Shown: positions 37,995-50,111 of the stretch, piece by piece
Position numbering within the stretch: position 1 is the stretch's first letter
How the letters are laid out: each line of letters starts with the position of its first letter
Source of the DNA: Salipiger bermudensis
Lineage (GTDB): Bacteria > Pseudomonadota > Alphaproteobacteria > Rhodobacterales > Rhodobacteraceae
Assembly: GCF_020171625.1 (NCBI RefSeq)
Contig: NZ_JAIUZY010000001.1
Location: 124,001-188,000 of the forward strand
Length of the DNA: 64,000 bases
Reading direction: 5' to 3'
Notes under the pieces: model-generated
Told to the model about the DNA's origin: nothing
Seen by the model: the letters and a program-made list of their open reading frames with translations, nothing else
Database searches by the model: none
Made by a program: the position numbers and the translations under genes

Positions 37995-39466
37995 CCGCCT
38001 TCGAGACCTTGATGGCCTTCCAGCGCGAGACCGGGGCGCTGGCGCAGGTCGCCGGACGGCTGAATTGGGACCAGGAAACCATCATGCCGCCCGGCGCCGG
38101 TGAGCAGCGTTCGGACGAGATCGCCGCGATGGAATCGGTGCTTCATGCCCGGCGCACCGACCCGCGGGTCGGGGCGTGGCTCGAGAAGATCGATGCCGGA
38201 TCGCTGGACGAGGAGGGCAGGGCGCAGCTGCGCCACATCCGCCGCGCCTACGCGCGCAGCCTGCGGGTACCGGCCAAGCTGGCCTCGGATCTCGCGCGGC
38301 TGACCAGCCGGGCGCACCAGGTCTGGGCCGAGGCGCGGGCCGACGACAATTTCGCCGCCTTCGCGCCGGTGCTGCGCGACGTGGTGCGCCTCAAGCGCGA
38401 GGAGGGCGCCGCGCTGGCCGCGGGCGGCGATGTCTACGACGCGCTGCTCGAGGATTACGAACCCGGTGCGACGGCGGCGCAACTGACCGAGATGTTCGGC
38501 GCGCTGCGTCCGCGGCTCGTGGCGCTGCGGCAGGCGGTGCTCGACAAGCCGCAGCCCCGCGCGCTGCGCGGCCCGTTCGACGAGCAGGCGCAGATGACGC
38601 TGGCCCGGACCGTGGCCAAGACCTTTGGCTACGAGATGGCGCGCGGACGGCTCGACAAGTCGGTGCACCCGTTCAGCTCCGGCTCGGGCGACGACGTGCG
38701 CATCACCACGCGCACCAACGCGCTCGATCCGTTCAACTGCCTGTATTCGACGATCCACGAGGTCGGTCATGCCTGTTACGAGCAGAACGTGCGGAGGGCC
38801 TACCGCTTCACGCCGCTCGGGGCGGGCGTGTCGATGGGCGTGCACGAGAGCCAGAGCCGGATCTATGAGAACCAGCTAGGCCGTTCGCGCGCCTTCACCG
38901 GCTGGCTCTTCGAGCGCATGAGCGAGGCCTATGGCGATCTCGGGCTCGACGGGCCTGAGGCGTTCTACGCGGCGGTGAACCGGGTCCAGAACGGCTATAT
39001 CCGCACCGAGGCCGACGAGGTTCAGTACAACCTCCACGTCCTGCTGCGCTTCGATCTGGAGCGCGCGCTGATCGCCGGAGATCTCGAGGTCGACGACCTC
39101 GAGGCGGCGTGGAACGAGCGGTTCCTCGCGGATTTCGGCTACGAGGTCGACAAGCCGTCGGACGGCGTGCTGCAGGATGTGCACTGGTCGGCGGGGCTCT
39201 TCGGGTACTTCCCGACCTACTCGCTGGGCAACGTCTATGCCGGGTGCCTGCACGCCTCGCTGCGGCAGGCGGTGCCGGATCTCGACGCGCAGCTGGCGCA
39301 GGGCGATCTGCGCGCGGCGACCGGTTGGCTGGCCGAAAACGTGCAGCAGTACGGCGGCCTGTACGAACCGCGCGAGGTCATTACCCGCGCCTGCGGCGGG
39401 GCGCCGTCCGAGACCGCCTTGCTGGATTATCTCGAGGCGAAATTCGGGGCGATCTACGGCCTCTGA
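37991..39466 (+). CDS. carboxypeptidase M32 (Taq type)
   Basis: A 491-residue metallocarboxypeptidase. The zinc motif is HEVGHACYEQ, followed by HESQSRIYEN with the third ligand. RLNWDQETIMPPGA and IRTEADEVQYNLHVLLRFDLE are other family blocks. It removes C-terminal residues from peptides in the cytoplasm. It is translationally coupled to ctaA by a 4-bp overlap and is convergent with the LysR gene. Confidence 0.93.
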   Translation: MTAFETLMAFQRETGALAQVAGRLNWDQETIMPPGAGEQRSDEIAAMESVLHARRTDPRVGAWLEKIDAGSLDEEGRAQLRHIRRAYARSLRVPAKLASDLARLTSRAHQVWAEARADDNFAAFAPVLRDVVRLKREEGAALAAGGDVYDALLEDYEPGATAAQLTEMFGALRPRLVALRQAVLDKPQPRALRGPFDEQAQMTLARTVAKTFGYEMARGRLDKSVHPFSSGSGDDVRITTRTNALDPFNCLYSTIHEVGHACYEQNVRRAYRFTPLGAGVSMGVHESQSRIYENQLGRSRAFTGWLFERMSEAYGDLGLDGPEAFYAAVNRVQNGYIRTEADEVQYNLHVLLRFDLERALIAGDLEVDDLEAAWNERFLADFGYEVDKPSDGVLQDVHWSAGLFGYFPTYSLGNVYAGCLHASLRQAVPDLDAQLAQGDLRAATGWLAENVQQYGGLYEPREVITRACGGAPSETALLDYLEAKFGAIYGL

Positions 39467-39468
39467 AA

Positions 39469-39507
39469 CCCTGCCCGCCGCGCGGGTGTTCCGCGCGGCG
39501 GGCAGGG
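39469..39507. terminator. strong hairpin between convergent genes
   Basis: A perfect 17-bp stem (39469-39485 with 39491-39507) and 5-nt loop sits between the carboxypeptidase and LysR stops. There is no T tract, so it may block 3' exonucleases or act as a bidirectional pause. Confidence 0.6.
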
Positions 39508-39535
39508 CCTGTCTCGCACCGTCTTTGAGGGACGA

Positions 39536-40393
39536 TCAGGGCGCGACGGTCTCTGGCGTCGGCTCGGCGATGTCCTCGAAGCAGCGAATGATCCAGTCGA
39601 CCGCGCGGCGCAGCCCGGGATCTTGGCGGCGGCTCTCGTGGTAGAACAGCCAGCAATTTTCGGTCCGAACCGGCGTGTCGGAGAACAGCGGCACAAGATC
39701 GGGATCGCGCTGCGCGATCAGATCCGGGAGCGGGCCGGGCAACTCGGTGAGCCTCATCAGCCGGTAGAGCGCCATCAGGCTGTCGACCCGCAATTTCGGC
39801 TCGCGGCCGAACTGGTCCAGTCCGTACTGCATCAGCGGCTGGTCGTCATGGGCTTCCCCAAGGCCGGCCCAGTCCTCGCTCGCGGGGGCATCGGCGAAGC
39901 GGTAGAAGCGGAAGGCCAGGTCGCCGACCTTGCGGGCAATTATCCGCCCCTGCTCCGGGCGGTGGAGCTGCAGCACGAGGTCATGTTCGCCCAGCCCCTC
40001 GCGGAACATCCGGTCGGAGAAGTTCAGCCGCACGCCGTCGAGCATGTCGGCGTGCTTTGTCAGGCCGGGAAACAGCACCAGCGAGGACAGCGCGGGCAGG
40101 CTGCCGAGATTGATCGTCACCGGCTCGGAGTCGGTGTTCTCAGCTTGCGTGTTCAGCGCCGCCTGCAACTCGCCGTCGAAGCTCTGGGCAAGGCTGATGA
40201 GCGAGGCCACGGCCTTGGACGGGCGCCATCCGTCAGAGGTCTTGACGAAGGCCGGGGTGCCGAGGGTTTCGGAAAGACGGTCGATCCGGCGCGACACCGT
40301 CGCGGTGTTGGTGCCGAGGCTCTTGGCGGCCGCGGTCATCGTGCCGGTCCTCGAGAGCGCCACCAGAAAGCGCAGATCGTCCCAGTTGTTCAT
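39536..40393 (-). CDS. LysR-family transcriptional regulator
   Basis: A 285-residue LysR regulator. The N-terminal winged helix-turn-helix (MNNWDDLRFLVALSRTGTMT, residues 1-60) is followed by an effector domain of about 200 residues. The frame stays open upstream of ATG 40393, but this ATG matches the usual LysR start. Regulated genes are unknown; no divergent gene of clear relevance is present. Confidence 0.88.
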   Translation of the reverse strand: MNNWDDLRFLVALSRTGTMTAAAKSLGTNTATVSRRIDRLSETLGTPAFVKTSDGWRPSKAVASLISLAQSFDGELQAALNTQAENTDSEPVTINLGSLPALSSLVLFPGLTKHADMLDGVRLNFSDRMFREGLGEHDLVLQLHRPEQGRIIARKVGDLAFRFYRFADAPASEDWAGLGEAHDDQPLMQYGLDQFGREPKLRVDSLMALYRLMRLTELPGPLPDLIAQRDPDLVPLFSDTPVRTENCWLFYHESRRQDPGLRRAVDWIIRCFEDIAEPTPETVAP

Positions 40394-40623
40394 TGTCGTC
40401 TGCTCGGAACCCCACGGAAACAGATGCGCAGGTGACCGCACAAATCTGCGGCTGGAGACAGGCGTTCGGCGAAGGCGCCGCACTGTCGCAAGGGATACCT
40501 GATGATCTGTTAACTCATCTTTGAGGATTTCTAAGCGGCGAAATTATTTCCTGCAAGCGCGACTTTACATATCTGCAACGATGCTAAGAACCTGTTTTCG
40601 CGTCAGGGTTTATAGAATAGAGG
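40394..40623. other. intergenic region between the LysR gene and purL
   Basis: Contains the upstream region of the LysR gene and, at the right, the purL 3' hairpin. A stretch near 40500-40620 is relatively AT-rich. No gene or clear promoter was identified. Confidence 0.45.
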
Positions 40624-40653
40624 CGCCCGCCACTCCTGGTGGAGCGGCGGGCG
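40624..40653 (-). terminator. hairpin at the purL 3' end
   Basis: An interrupted stem (40624-40631 with 40646-40653, plus 4 inner pairs beyond one mismatch) with a TGGT loop. On the minus strand it is followed by an AT-rich but not T-only stretch, so termination is only moderately supported. Confidence 0.5.
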
Positions 40654-40695
40654 TTGTCTGGTCGATCCCGATGGCGGGCCGGGTTTCAGGGCAGA

Positions 40696-42855
<2,160 letters not shown>

Positions 42856-42887
42856 GCTCATACCCCTCTGGCAATCCTGCGCGCTCT

Positions 42888-43793
42888 TTAAGGCAAGGGT
42901 GACGCAGTGGGAAGGGGGCTGAGGGCCGCTCGGGGCCGGGTTGCAGAGAAAAGGTGGATGCGCGCGGGGATATGGCACCCCTCGGCGTCGTCATAGGCGG
43001 AAAAGGCGGTGCGCATGTCCTCGAGAAGCGCCGCGCGGTCGGCCTCGGTGCCGTCCTTGGCGCGCAGCTGGGCGGGGATCGGGCCGATATACTGCGTCAG
43101 CGCCGCCGCCTCGGCACTGCCGCCGGGGACCTCGAGGGTGGTGTCGATCGTTTGCGCCTGCGCGTCCTCGAACCCGGCCTCGGCCAGCAGGTCCAGAACA
43201 CGGCTCTGGTCGGCGAAGGCTGCGGGGCCGGGGGCGTGCGGATCGCCGGGCTCAGAGGGGCCGAGCCGCGCCTCCGCGGCGCGCTTGGCCAGGTCGAACC
43301 ACGGGTTCTCTGCGAGCGCGGCCCAAGCCACGAAGACGAGCCGCCCGCCGGGGCGCAGGTGGCGGTGGAGGTTCGATAAGCCCGCCCTGGGGTCGGCGAA
43401 GAACATCAGCCCCATCCGCGAGACGCATAGATCGAAGGGCGCGCCGTCATGCGCCCAGCTCTGGGCGTCCGCCACGCGGAATGCCGGCGCGGAAGGGCGG
43501 CCCTCGGCGCGGTCGCGGGCGACCGCGATGAGCGGGGCGGAGATGTCGAGCCCCAGAACGCAGCCCTCGTTGCCGACCCGCTCTGCGGCGGCGAGGGCGA
43601 CCGCCCCGGCACCGCAGCCGATGTCGAGCACCCGCGCGCGGGGGCGCGGATCTGCGGCGTCGAGAAGGATGTCCGTGAGACGCGTGTGCAGCGTGTCGAG
43701 TTCGCGGTGCAGCCGCACCCAGTGCCGACCGGGGCCGGTGCTCCAGAAGGCCTGCTGCGCGGCATTCGGCCCGTGGGTCATGCTGTCAGTCAT
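42888..43793 (-). CDS. class I SAM-dependent methyltransferase
   Basis: A 301-residue methyltransferase. The SAM-binding motif I is [16 protein letters not shown] (from about residue 55) and post-I is [32 protein letters not shown] and [12 protein letters not shown] are the motif II and III regions. The substrate is not recognised; it resembles small-molecule methyltransferases of the Ubi/Coq group in general form only. ATG 43793 follows GGGAG. Confidence 0.82.
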   Translation of the reverse strand: MTDSMTHGPNAAQQAFWSTGPGRHWVRLHRELDTLHTRLTDILLDAADPRPRARVLDIGCGAGAVALAAAERVGNEGCVLGLDISAPLIAVARDRAEGRPSAPAFRVADAQSWAHDGAPFDLCVSRMGLMFFADPRAGLSNLHRHLRPGGRLVFVAWAALAENPWFDLAKRAAEARLGPSEPGDPHAPGPAAFADQSRVLDLLAEAGFEDAQAQTIDTTLEVPGGSAEAAALTQYIGPIPAQLRAKDGTEADRAALLEDMRTAFSAYDDAEGCHIPARIHLFSATRPRAALSPLPTASPLP

Positions 43794-43843
43794 GGTTGCG
43801 CTCCCTTGCGATGAGCCTACCCAGGAATCCGGATGCGCGCGCC

Positions 43844-43872
43844 AAAAAAAAGGCCGAGCACAAAGCTCGGCC
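43844..43872 (-). terminator. intrinsic terminator of the LysR gene at 44032
   Basis: On the minus strand a perfect 8-bp stem (43852-43859 with 43865-43872) and 5-nt loop is followed by eight T. It lies about 160 bp past the LysR stop. Confidence 0.85.
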
Positions 43873-43896
43873 GAAGTCCAACAGGGAGGTATGAAG

Positions 43897-43998
43897 ATGA
43901 TGCGCACGAGGGCGCTTCAAGCTTCATCTGCCGAATATGTTATCAGTTCTGAGTCGATCAAGAGAGAAGAGGCCGCAGGGGCAGCATTCCCGCCATGA
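43897..43998 (+). CDS. candidate small ORF, 33 residues
   Basis: A short frame on the plus strand starting MMRTRALQASSAEYVISSES and ending AAFPP. It has a strong AGGGAGG ribosome site at 43883-43889, 7 nt from ATG 43897 (ATG 43891 and 43900 are alternatives). It is antisense to the LysR 3' untranslated region. There is no domain or neighbour evidence, so translation is uncertain. Confidence 0.3.
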   Translation: MMRTRALQASSAEYVISSESIKREEAAGAAFPP

Positions 43999-44031
43999 AT
44001 GTGGCGCATAGCTCACACTTATAGCGCGAGT

Positions 44032-44949
44032 TCAGTCCGCTCCCATAGCCCTAAGTTGCCGGCGGTGGGCAAAGATTTCTTCCTGAACGAAGTCGCGGAA
44101 GGCCGCGACGCGCTTCGAATGGCGCAACTCTTCCGGGTAGGCGAGGAACACCGGGACCTCGTTGCTCTCGACCTCTGGGAGGACGCGGACCACCGACGGG
44201 AAATCCTCGATGATGTAGTCGGGCAGGACCCCGATGCCGAGATTGGCGACCACGGCCTGCAGCACGCCGAAATAGTTGTTCACCGTGAGCGCGGTCTGGA
44301 TGTCGTAGGTCAGCAATTCCTGCACCAGCAGCTTGCCCGCGGCGACCTGCGAGGAGGCGGGGTTCTGGCAGATCAGCCGGTGCTGGGCCAGTTCATCCAG
44401 CGAGCCCGGCACACCGCGACCGGCGAGATACTCGGGCGAGGCATACATGCGCATCCGGATCGACATGAGCCGCTTGCGGATCAGGTCGGCCTGGCTCGGC
44501 TCCTTCATGCGGATGGCGACATCGGCCTCGCGCATGGGCAGGTCGAGCACGCGCTCCTCGAGCATGAGGTCGATCTTGAGATCGGGATACTTCTCGTACA
44601 GCTTGGTCAGGCGGGGGGCGAGCCAGAGCACCCCGAAGCCGTGGGTGGTGGTGACCTTCAGCTCACCGAACACCTCTTCTTCGCTGTCGCGAATGCGCGC
44701 GGTGGCGGCATCGATGCGCTTCACCATCGACGCGGTGGCGTCGAACAGCAATTCGCCCTGTTCGGTGAGAATCAGCCCGCGGGCATGACGGTGGAACAGG
44801 GTCGTGTTGAGCGACTCCTCGAGCGACCGGATCTGCCGCGACACCGCCGATTGCGACAGATGCAGCGCATCGCCCGCATGTGTCAGGCTGCCCGCATCCG
44901 CAACCGCGTGAAAGATTCTTAGCTTGTCCCAGTCCATTTCGGTACCCAT
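44032..44949 (-). CDS. LysR-family regulator divergent from indolepyruvate oxidoreductase
   Basis: A 305-residue LysR regulator: helix-turn-helix in MDWDKLRIFHAVADAGSLTH and LHLSQSAVSRQIRSLEE, then a substrate-binding-like effector domain. It begins at ATG 44949 or ATG 44937. It is divergent from the indolepyruvate oxidoreductase gene, so regulation of that gene by an aromatic or aryl-pyruvate signal is plausible but inferred. Confidence 0.88.
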   Translation of the reverse strand: MGTEMDWDKLRIFHAVADAGSLTHAGDALHLSQSAVSRQIRSLEESLNTTLFHRHARGLILTEQGELLFDATASMVKRIDAATARIRDSEEEVFGELKVTTTHGFGVLWLAPRLTKLYEKYPDLKIDLMLEERVLDLPMREADVAIRMKEPSQADLIRKRLMSIRMRMYASPEYLAGRGVPGSLDELAQHRLICQNPASSQVAAGKLLVQELLTYDIQTALTVNNYFGVLQAVVANLGIGVLPDYIIEDFPSVVRVLPEVESNEVPVFLAYPEELRHSKRVAAFRDFVQEEIFAHRRQLRAMGAD

Positions 44950-44986
44950 GCCTGCTCGCGGCGCCTGTATACGACAGATATCATAA

Positions 44987-44998
44987 ATAGGAACCTAT
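44987..44998. promoter_or_regulatory. candidate LysR box
   Basis: A perfect palindrome ATAGG-AA-CCTAT, 38 bp upstream of the LysR start and in the 152-bp divergent intergenic region. The position fits an autoregulatory LysR site. Confidence 0.4.
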
Positions 44999-45101
44999 CC
45001 TTTCAGGACAGGCTGAAAACACGGAAAAAAGGATATCCAGGTCAGTTATTTTGACCTATTATGAGACACAAATGCCACGGGATGAGCGACGGGAGGCGCG
45101 C

Positions 45102-48100
45102 ATGACGAAGCAAGACATCTCACTCAACGACCGATTTGACCTCGAGAAGAGCCCGGTGCTTCTGAACGGCACACAGGCGCTCGTGCGCCTGATGCTGATC
45201 CAGAAGGCGCGTGACGTCGCCGCCGGACTCAACACCGCAGGCTACGTCACCGGGTACCGCGGCTCGCCGCTCGGAGCGGTGGACCTGCAGATGCTGCGCG
45301 CCGGGAAATATCTCGCCGCGTCCGATGTGCGCTTTCAGGAGGGTCTGAACGAGGATCTCGCGGCCACCGCGCTCTGGGGCAGCCAGCAGGCCGAGCTGCG
45401 CGGCGAGGGCAAGTATGACGGCGTGTTCGGCCTCTGGTACGGCAAGGGGCCGGGGGTGGACCGGTCCGGCGACGTGATGCGCCACGCCAACATGGCGGGC
45501 ACCTCGCCGCATGGCGGCGTCATCATGGCGATGGGCGACGACCACACCGGCGAAAGCTCGACCGTGCTGCACCAGTCGGAATGGGCGATGGTCGATGCCT
45601 ACATGCCGGTGGTCTCGCCCGCGGGCGTGCAGGAGATCCTCGATTACGGTGTCTATGCCTATGCGCTGTCGCGCTTCGCCGGCGTCTGGGTCGGGCTGAA
45701 GACCATGAAGGACACGGTCGAGGCCACGGCGGTGGTCGATGGCCGCCCCGACCGCATGTCGCTGGTCACGCCCGAGTTCGAGATGCCGCCGGGTGGCCTC
45801 AACATCCGGCTCGGCGATACGCCGCACGAGCAGGAAAAGCGCATCATCGACTACAAGCGCTTCGCCGCCGAGGCGTTCTCGCACGCCAACCGGATGGACA
45901 AGCGCATGTGGGGCAAACCCGGCGCCAAGATCGGCTTCGTCGCGGCGGGCAAGAACTGGCTCGATCTCGTGCACGCGCTGTCGCTGCTGGGCATCGACGA
46001 GGCCGAGGCCGAGCGGCTGGGGATCACCACCTACAAGGTCGGCCAGACCTTCCCGCTCGACATGCTGGGCTTCCACGACTGGGCCGAGGGGCTCGACCTG
46101 ATCGTCGTGGTCGAGGAGAAGCGCAAGCTGATCGAGGTGCAGGTCAAGGAGGCGATCTTCGACGACCGCCGTGGCCGCCGGGTCTATGGCTGGCACAAGG
46201 GCGGCGGCGCCGGCTCGATGCACGGGCCGGAGCTGTTCCCGACGCAGGGCGCGCTCGATCCGATCATGATCGCCGAGCGCCTCGGCACCATCCTGATCGA
46301 GGAGGGCCGCGATACCGAGCGCCTGAAGGCCGCGCTGCAAACCCTTGCGAACGCGCGGAAATCCGACAATGCCGAGGATATCGCGGCGCGGCTGCCCTAT
46401 TACTGCGCCGGCTGCCCGCACAACACCTCCACCAAGGTGCCCGAGGGCAGCCGCGCCTATGCCGGCATCGGCTGTCACTACATGGTGCAGTGGATGGACC
46501 GCGAGACCACCGGTTTCACCCATATGGGGGGCGAAGGCGCCAACTGGATCGGCGAGGCGCCGTTCTCGAAGCGCCCGCACGTGTTCCAGAACCTCGGCGA
46601 CGGCACCTACAACCACTCCGGGGTGCAGGCGATCCGCGCGGCGCTCGCCGCCGGGACCAACATCACCTACAAGATCCTCTACAACGACGCCGTGGCGATG
46701 ACCGGCGGGCAGGCCAACGAGGGCGGCCTCACTGCCGACCGCATCGCCCGCGAGCTCGTCGCGATGGGGGTGCAGCACATCGCCGTCGTCTACGACGAGA
46801 AGGAAGACGTGAATTTCGACCTCTTCCCGCGCGGCATCGACACCCACGAGCGCGCCGAGATGGAGGCGGTGCAGAAACAGATGCGCGAGGTCGAGGGCGT
46901 GTCGGTCATCCTCTACATCCAGACCTGCGCCGCCGAGAAGCGCCGCCGCCGCAAGCGGGGCCTGTTCCCCGACCCCGACAAGCGCGTCTTCATCAACACT
47001 GACGTGTGCGAGGGCTGCGGCGATTGCGGCGTGCAGTCGAACTGCGTCGCCATCGTGCCGGAAGAGACCGAGCTTGGCCGCAAGCGCGCCATCGACCAGT
47101 CGAGCTGCAACAAGGATTTCTCCTGTCTCAAGGGCTTCTGCCCGTCCTTCGTGACCCTCGAGGGCGCAAAGGTCCGCAAGGGTGCGACGACCGAGCTGGA
47201 TCTGCCCGACATGCCCGAGCCGGCATTGCCGCGGATCGACGGCACCCACAACGTGGTGATCACCGGCGTCGGCGGCACCGGCGTGGTGACAATCGGCGCG
47301 GTGCTGGCGCAGGCGGCGCAGATCGCGGGCCTTGGCGCTGGGATGATGGAGATGGCGGGGCTGGCCCAGAAGGGCGGCGCGGTACATATCCACCTGCGGC
47401 TTGCCAACCGCCCCGAGGATATCTCGGCGGTACGCGTGGCGATCGGCGAGGCGCATGCGCTGATCGGCGGCGACCTGGTGGTGAGCGCCGGGGCCAAGAC
47501 GCTGGGGCTGACCGCCTCGGGGCGCACCGGCGCGGTGGTCAACAGCCACGAGATCGTCACCGGCGAGTTCACCCGCGACACCGAGTTCGCCCTGCCGAAC
47601 GACCGGCTGAAGCTCGCCATCGAGGCGCGGATGCAGGAACGTGCCAAGCTGTTCGATGCCACCGAGCTCGCCAAGGCGACGCTGGGCGACTCGATCTTCT
47701 CCAACATGATGATCCTCGGGGCGGCGTGGCAGCAGGGGCTGGTGCCGCTGCCGCATGACGCCATCGCCGAGGCGCTGCGCCTCAACGGCGCCGCGGTCGA
47801 GAAGAACCTGCGCGCCTTCGAGATCGGTCGCTGGGCGATGCTTCACCCGGAGGCGGCGGCCAAGCTGCTCAGCCCCACGGTGATCGATAAGCCCAAGACG
47901 CTGGGAGAGAAAATCGCCTTCCGCGAAGCGCATCTCACGGCCTACCAGAACGCGCGGCTCGCGAAGCGCTACCGCCGCATGGTCGACCGCACCGAGGACG
48001 CGCGCCTGCGCGAGGCCATCGCCAAGGGCTATCACAAGCTTCTGGCCTACAAGGACGAGTACGAGGTCGCGCGCCTGCATCTCGACACCGAGGCCAAGGC

Positions 48101-48524
48101 GCGGGCGCAGTTCGAGGGGGACTTCAAGATGCGCTTCCACCTCGCGCCGCCGCTGCTGTCGAAGACTGGCCCGGACGGGCGCCCGCAGAAGAAGGAGTTC
48201 GGCGAGGGGATGCTGCGCAACTTCCGCCTGCTGGCCAAGCTCAAGGGGCTGCGCGGCACGCCGTTCGATCCCTTCGGGCGCACCTCGGAGCGCAAGATGG
48301 AGCGGGCCTTGATCGCGCAGTACGAGCGCGACATGGACGAGGTTCTGCCCATGCTCACCCCCGAGACCCGGGATGCCATCGTGGCGCTGGCCGAGCTGCC
48401 GCTGAAGATCCGCGGCTTCGGCCCGGTCAAGGAGGCCAACGAGCGCGAGGCCGCCAAGCGCCGCGAAGAGCTGCTGGCGGTGATCCGCGACGGCGGCGGG
48501 GCGTTGGCACGGGCGGCGGAGTGA
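45102..48524 (+). CDS. indolepyruvate ferredoxin oxidoreductase, fused subunits
   Basis: A 1140-residue TPP and Fe-S enzyme that decarboxylates aryl-pyruvates from aromatic amino acids to acyl-CoA and reduces ferredoxin. The order is an N-terminal pyrimidine-binding domain (GYRGSPLGAVD), a TPP domain (GIGCHYMVQW, NLGDGTYNHSG), a ferredoxin-like cysteine cluster (CEGCGDCGVQSNC) and a C-terminal gamma domain (ITGVGGTGVVTIG). It is the fused IorA-IorB form. ATG 45102 follows GGGAGG. Confidence 0.92.
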   Translation: MTKQDISLNDRFDLEKSPVLLNGTQALVRLMLIQKARDVAAGLNTAGYVTGYRGSPLGAVDLQMLRAGKYLAASDVRFQEGLNEDLAATALWGSQQAELRGEGKYDGVFGLWYGKGPGVDRSGDVMRHANMAGTSPHGGVIMAMGDDHTGESSTVLHQSEWAMVDAYMPVVSPAGVQEILDYGVYAYALSRFAGVWVGLKTMKDTVEATAVVDGRPDRMSLVTPEFEMPPGGLNIRLGDTPHEQEKRIIDYKRFAAEAFSHANRMDKRMWGKPGAKIGFVAAGKNWLDLVHALSLLGIDEAEAERLGITTYKVGQTFPLDMLGFHDWAEGLDLIVVVEEKRKLIEVQVKEAIFDDRRGRRVYGWHKGGGAGSMHGPELFPTQGALDPIMIAERLGTILIEEGRDTERLKAALQTLANARKSDNAEDIAARLPYYCAGCPHNTSTKVPEGSRAYAGIGCHYMVQWMDRETTGFTHMGGEGANWIGEAPFSKRPHVFQNLGDGTYNHSGVQAIRAALAAGTNITYKILYNDAVAMTGGQANEGGLTADRIARELVAMGVQHIAVVYDEKEDVNFDLFPRGIDTHERAEMEAVQKQMREVEGVSVILYIQTCAAEKRRRRKRGLFPDPDKRVFINTDVCEGCGDCGVQSNCVAIVPEETELGRKRAIDQSSCNKDFSCLKGFCPSFVTLEGAKVRKGATTELDLPDMPEPALPRIDGTHNVVITGVGGTGVVTIGAVLAQAAQIAGLGAGMMEMAGLAQKGGAVHIHLRLANRPEDISAVRVAIGEAHALIGGDLVVSAGAKTLGLTASGRTGAVVNSHEIVTGEFTRDTEFALPNDRLKLAIEARMQERAKLFDATELAKATLGDSIFSNMMILGAAWQQGLVPLPHDAIAEALRLNGAAVEKNLRAFEIGRWAMLHPEAAAKLLSPTVIDKPKTLGEKIAFREAHLTAYQNARLAKRYRRMVDRTEDARLREAIAKGYHKLLAYKDEYEVARLHLDTEAKARAQFEGDFKMRFHLAPPLLSKTGPDGRPQKKEFGEGMLRNFRLLAKLKGLRGTPFDPFGRTSERKMERALIAQYERDMDEVLPMLTPETRDAIVALAELPLKIRGFGPVKEANEREAAKRREELLAVIRDGGGALARAAE

Positions 48525-48652
48525 TCCGCCGTCCCGGCACCCTTCGGCCCAAGCCTTCGGTCGCGATGGATTTCCGCGCCGAAGCGCCGTAAGAGCAGAC
48601 CATACCGCGCAACGAGTCGCGGGATTGGGCAGTGGCGGCAGGAGGCAGGCCG

Positions 48653-49465
48653 ATGGCGGTTGGCGTATTCGATTCCGGGCTTGGCGGGCTCACGGTACTG
48701 GACGCGGTGAGCAGGCGCTTGCCCGAGGTGCCCTTCGTCTACTTCGCCGACAGTGCCCACGCGCCCTACGGTGTGCGCGATGCCGACGATATCTACGACC
48801 TCACCACCGCCGCGGTGGAGCGTCTCTGGGAGGCGGGTTGCGATCTCGTCATCCTTGCCTGTAACACCGCCTCGGCCGCCGCGCTGCGCCGGATGCAGGA
48901 GAACTGGATCCCGCGCGACAAGCGGGTGCTGGGCGTCTTCGTGCCGCTGATCGAGGCGATGACCGAGCGCCAGTGGGGCGACAACTCGCCCCCGCGCGAG
49001 GTTGCGGTGCAGCACGTGGCGCTGTTTGCCACGCCCGCCACCGTGCGCAGCCGCGCGTTCCAGCGCGAGCTGGCGTTCCGCGCCATCGGTGTCGATGTCG
49101 AGGCGCAGGCCTGCGGCGGGCTCGTGGATGCCATCGAGGAAGGCGACATGATCCTCGCCGAGGCGCTGGTGCGCAGCCATGTCGACGCGCTGAAGCGCAA
49201 GATGCCCGCGCCGCAGGCGGCGATCCTCGGCTGCACGCATTACCCGCTGATGCAGGAGATCTTTCAGGAAGCGCTTGGCCCGGACGTCGCGGTTTATTCG
49301 CAGGCCAACCTCGTGGCCGAGTCGCTGGCCGACTACCTGCAGCGCCATCCCGGCATGTTCGGCACCGGCACCACCGGACGGTTTCTCACCACCGGCGATC
49401 CGCGCAAGGTCTCGGGCCACGCCACGCGCTTCCTGCGCCGCGAGATCACCTTCGAGGCGGCCTGA
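48653..49465 (+). CDS. murI: glutamate racemase
   Basis: Converts L- to D-glutamate for peptidoglycan, 270 residues. The two catalytic cysteines are Cys70 (LACNTAS) and Cys194 (LGCTHYPL). [13 protein letters not shown] and [11 protein letters not shown] are family blocks. ATG 48653 follows GGAGG; GTG 48632 in frame is less likely. It is alone in its transcription unit between the oxidoreductase and ccmE. Confidence 0.94.
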   Translation: MAVGVFDSGLGGLTVLDAVSRRLPEVPFVYFADSAHAPYGVRDADDIYDLTTAAVERLWEAGCDLVILACNTASAAALRRMQENWIPRDKRVLGVFVPLIEAMTERQWGDNSPPREVAVQHVALFATPATVRSRAFQRELAFRAIGVDVEAQACGGLVDAIEEGDMILAEALVRSHVDALKRKMPAPQAAILGCTHYPLMQEIFQEALGPDVAVYSQANLVAESLADYLQRHPGMFGTGTTGRFLTTGDPRKVSGHATRFLRREITFEAA

Positions 49466-49606
49466 GCCGCCCAAGGCGTCCGCGTCCGCTCGCCGCAGTT
49501 TGATCTGTAACACTTACAGGTGCGCCGCCGAATGCGATATAGTCCGGGCTGACAGCGCGGGACGCGCTCGGCAAGCGGCCGCCGACCGGTCAGAACAGGA
49601 GACACC

Positions 49607-50056
49607 ATGTCGCTCAAATCGCTCAAGAAACAGCGCCGGATCCAGGTGGTTGCTCTGGCCGCGGTCGCTCTTGTCGTCTCGACCGTGCTGATCGGATACG
49701 CGATGCGCGACGGCATCAACTTCTTCCGCTCTCCCAGCCAGGTGATGCAGGAGCCGCCCGCGCCGAATGAGACCTTCCGTATCGGCGGGCTGGTCGAGGA
49801 CGGCTCGCTCATCCGGGGCGAGGGCCACGAGATCCGCTTCAGCGTCACCGATGGCGGCGCCTCGGTGCCGGTGGTGTTCGCCGGCGTGCTGCCCGACCTG
49901 TTTGCCGAGAACCAGGGCATGGTGGGCACCGGGCGCTACGTGGACGGGACGTTCGTGGCCTCCGAGATTCTCGCCAAGCACGACGAGACCTACATGCCGA
50001 AAGAGGTCATGGACGCGCTGAAAGAGCAGGGCGTCTATCAGGATCCCAACAGCTGA
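49607..50056 (+). CDS. ccmE: cytochrome c maturation heme chaperone CcmE
   Basis: Membrane-anchored periplasmic chaperone that covalently holds heme in System I cytochrome c maturation, 149 residues. It has one N-terminal membrane segment (about 13-31) and the OB-fold domain with FRIGGLVEDGSL. The heme-binding histidine is His125 in AKHDETYMP. Other ccm genes are elsewhere. Confidence 0.93.
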   Translation: MSLKSLKKQRRIQVVALAAVALVVSTVLIGYAMRDGINFFRSPSQVMQEPPAPNETFRIGGLVEDGSLIRGEGHEIRFSVTDGGASVPVVFAGVLPDLFAENQGMVGTGRYVDGTFVASEILAKHDETYMPKEVMDALKEQGVYQDPNS

Positions 50057-50111
50057 GAGGCTGGGGGCGCGACGGGATGGCTCGTCTTGAAACTACGCTC
50101 GAACGCGCATG

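Noticed and set aside
45120-48140. A 1006-codon open frame on the minus strand
   Set aside because: It is antisense to the well-supported indolepyruvate oxidoreductase gene, has low-complexity Arg/His/Ala/Gly-rich composition and no motif. It reflects GC-rich codon bias.
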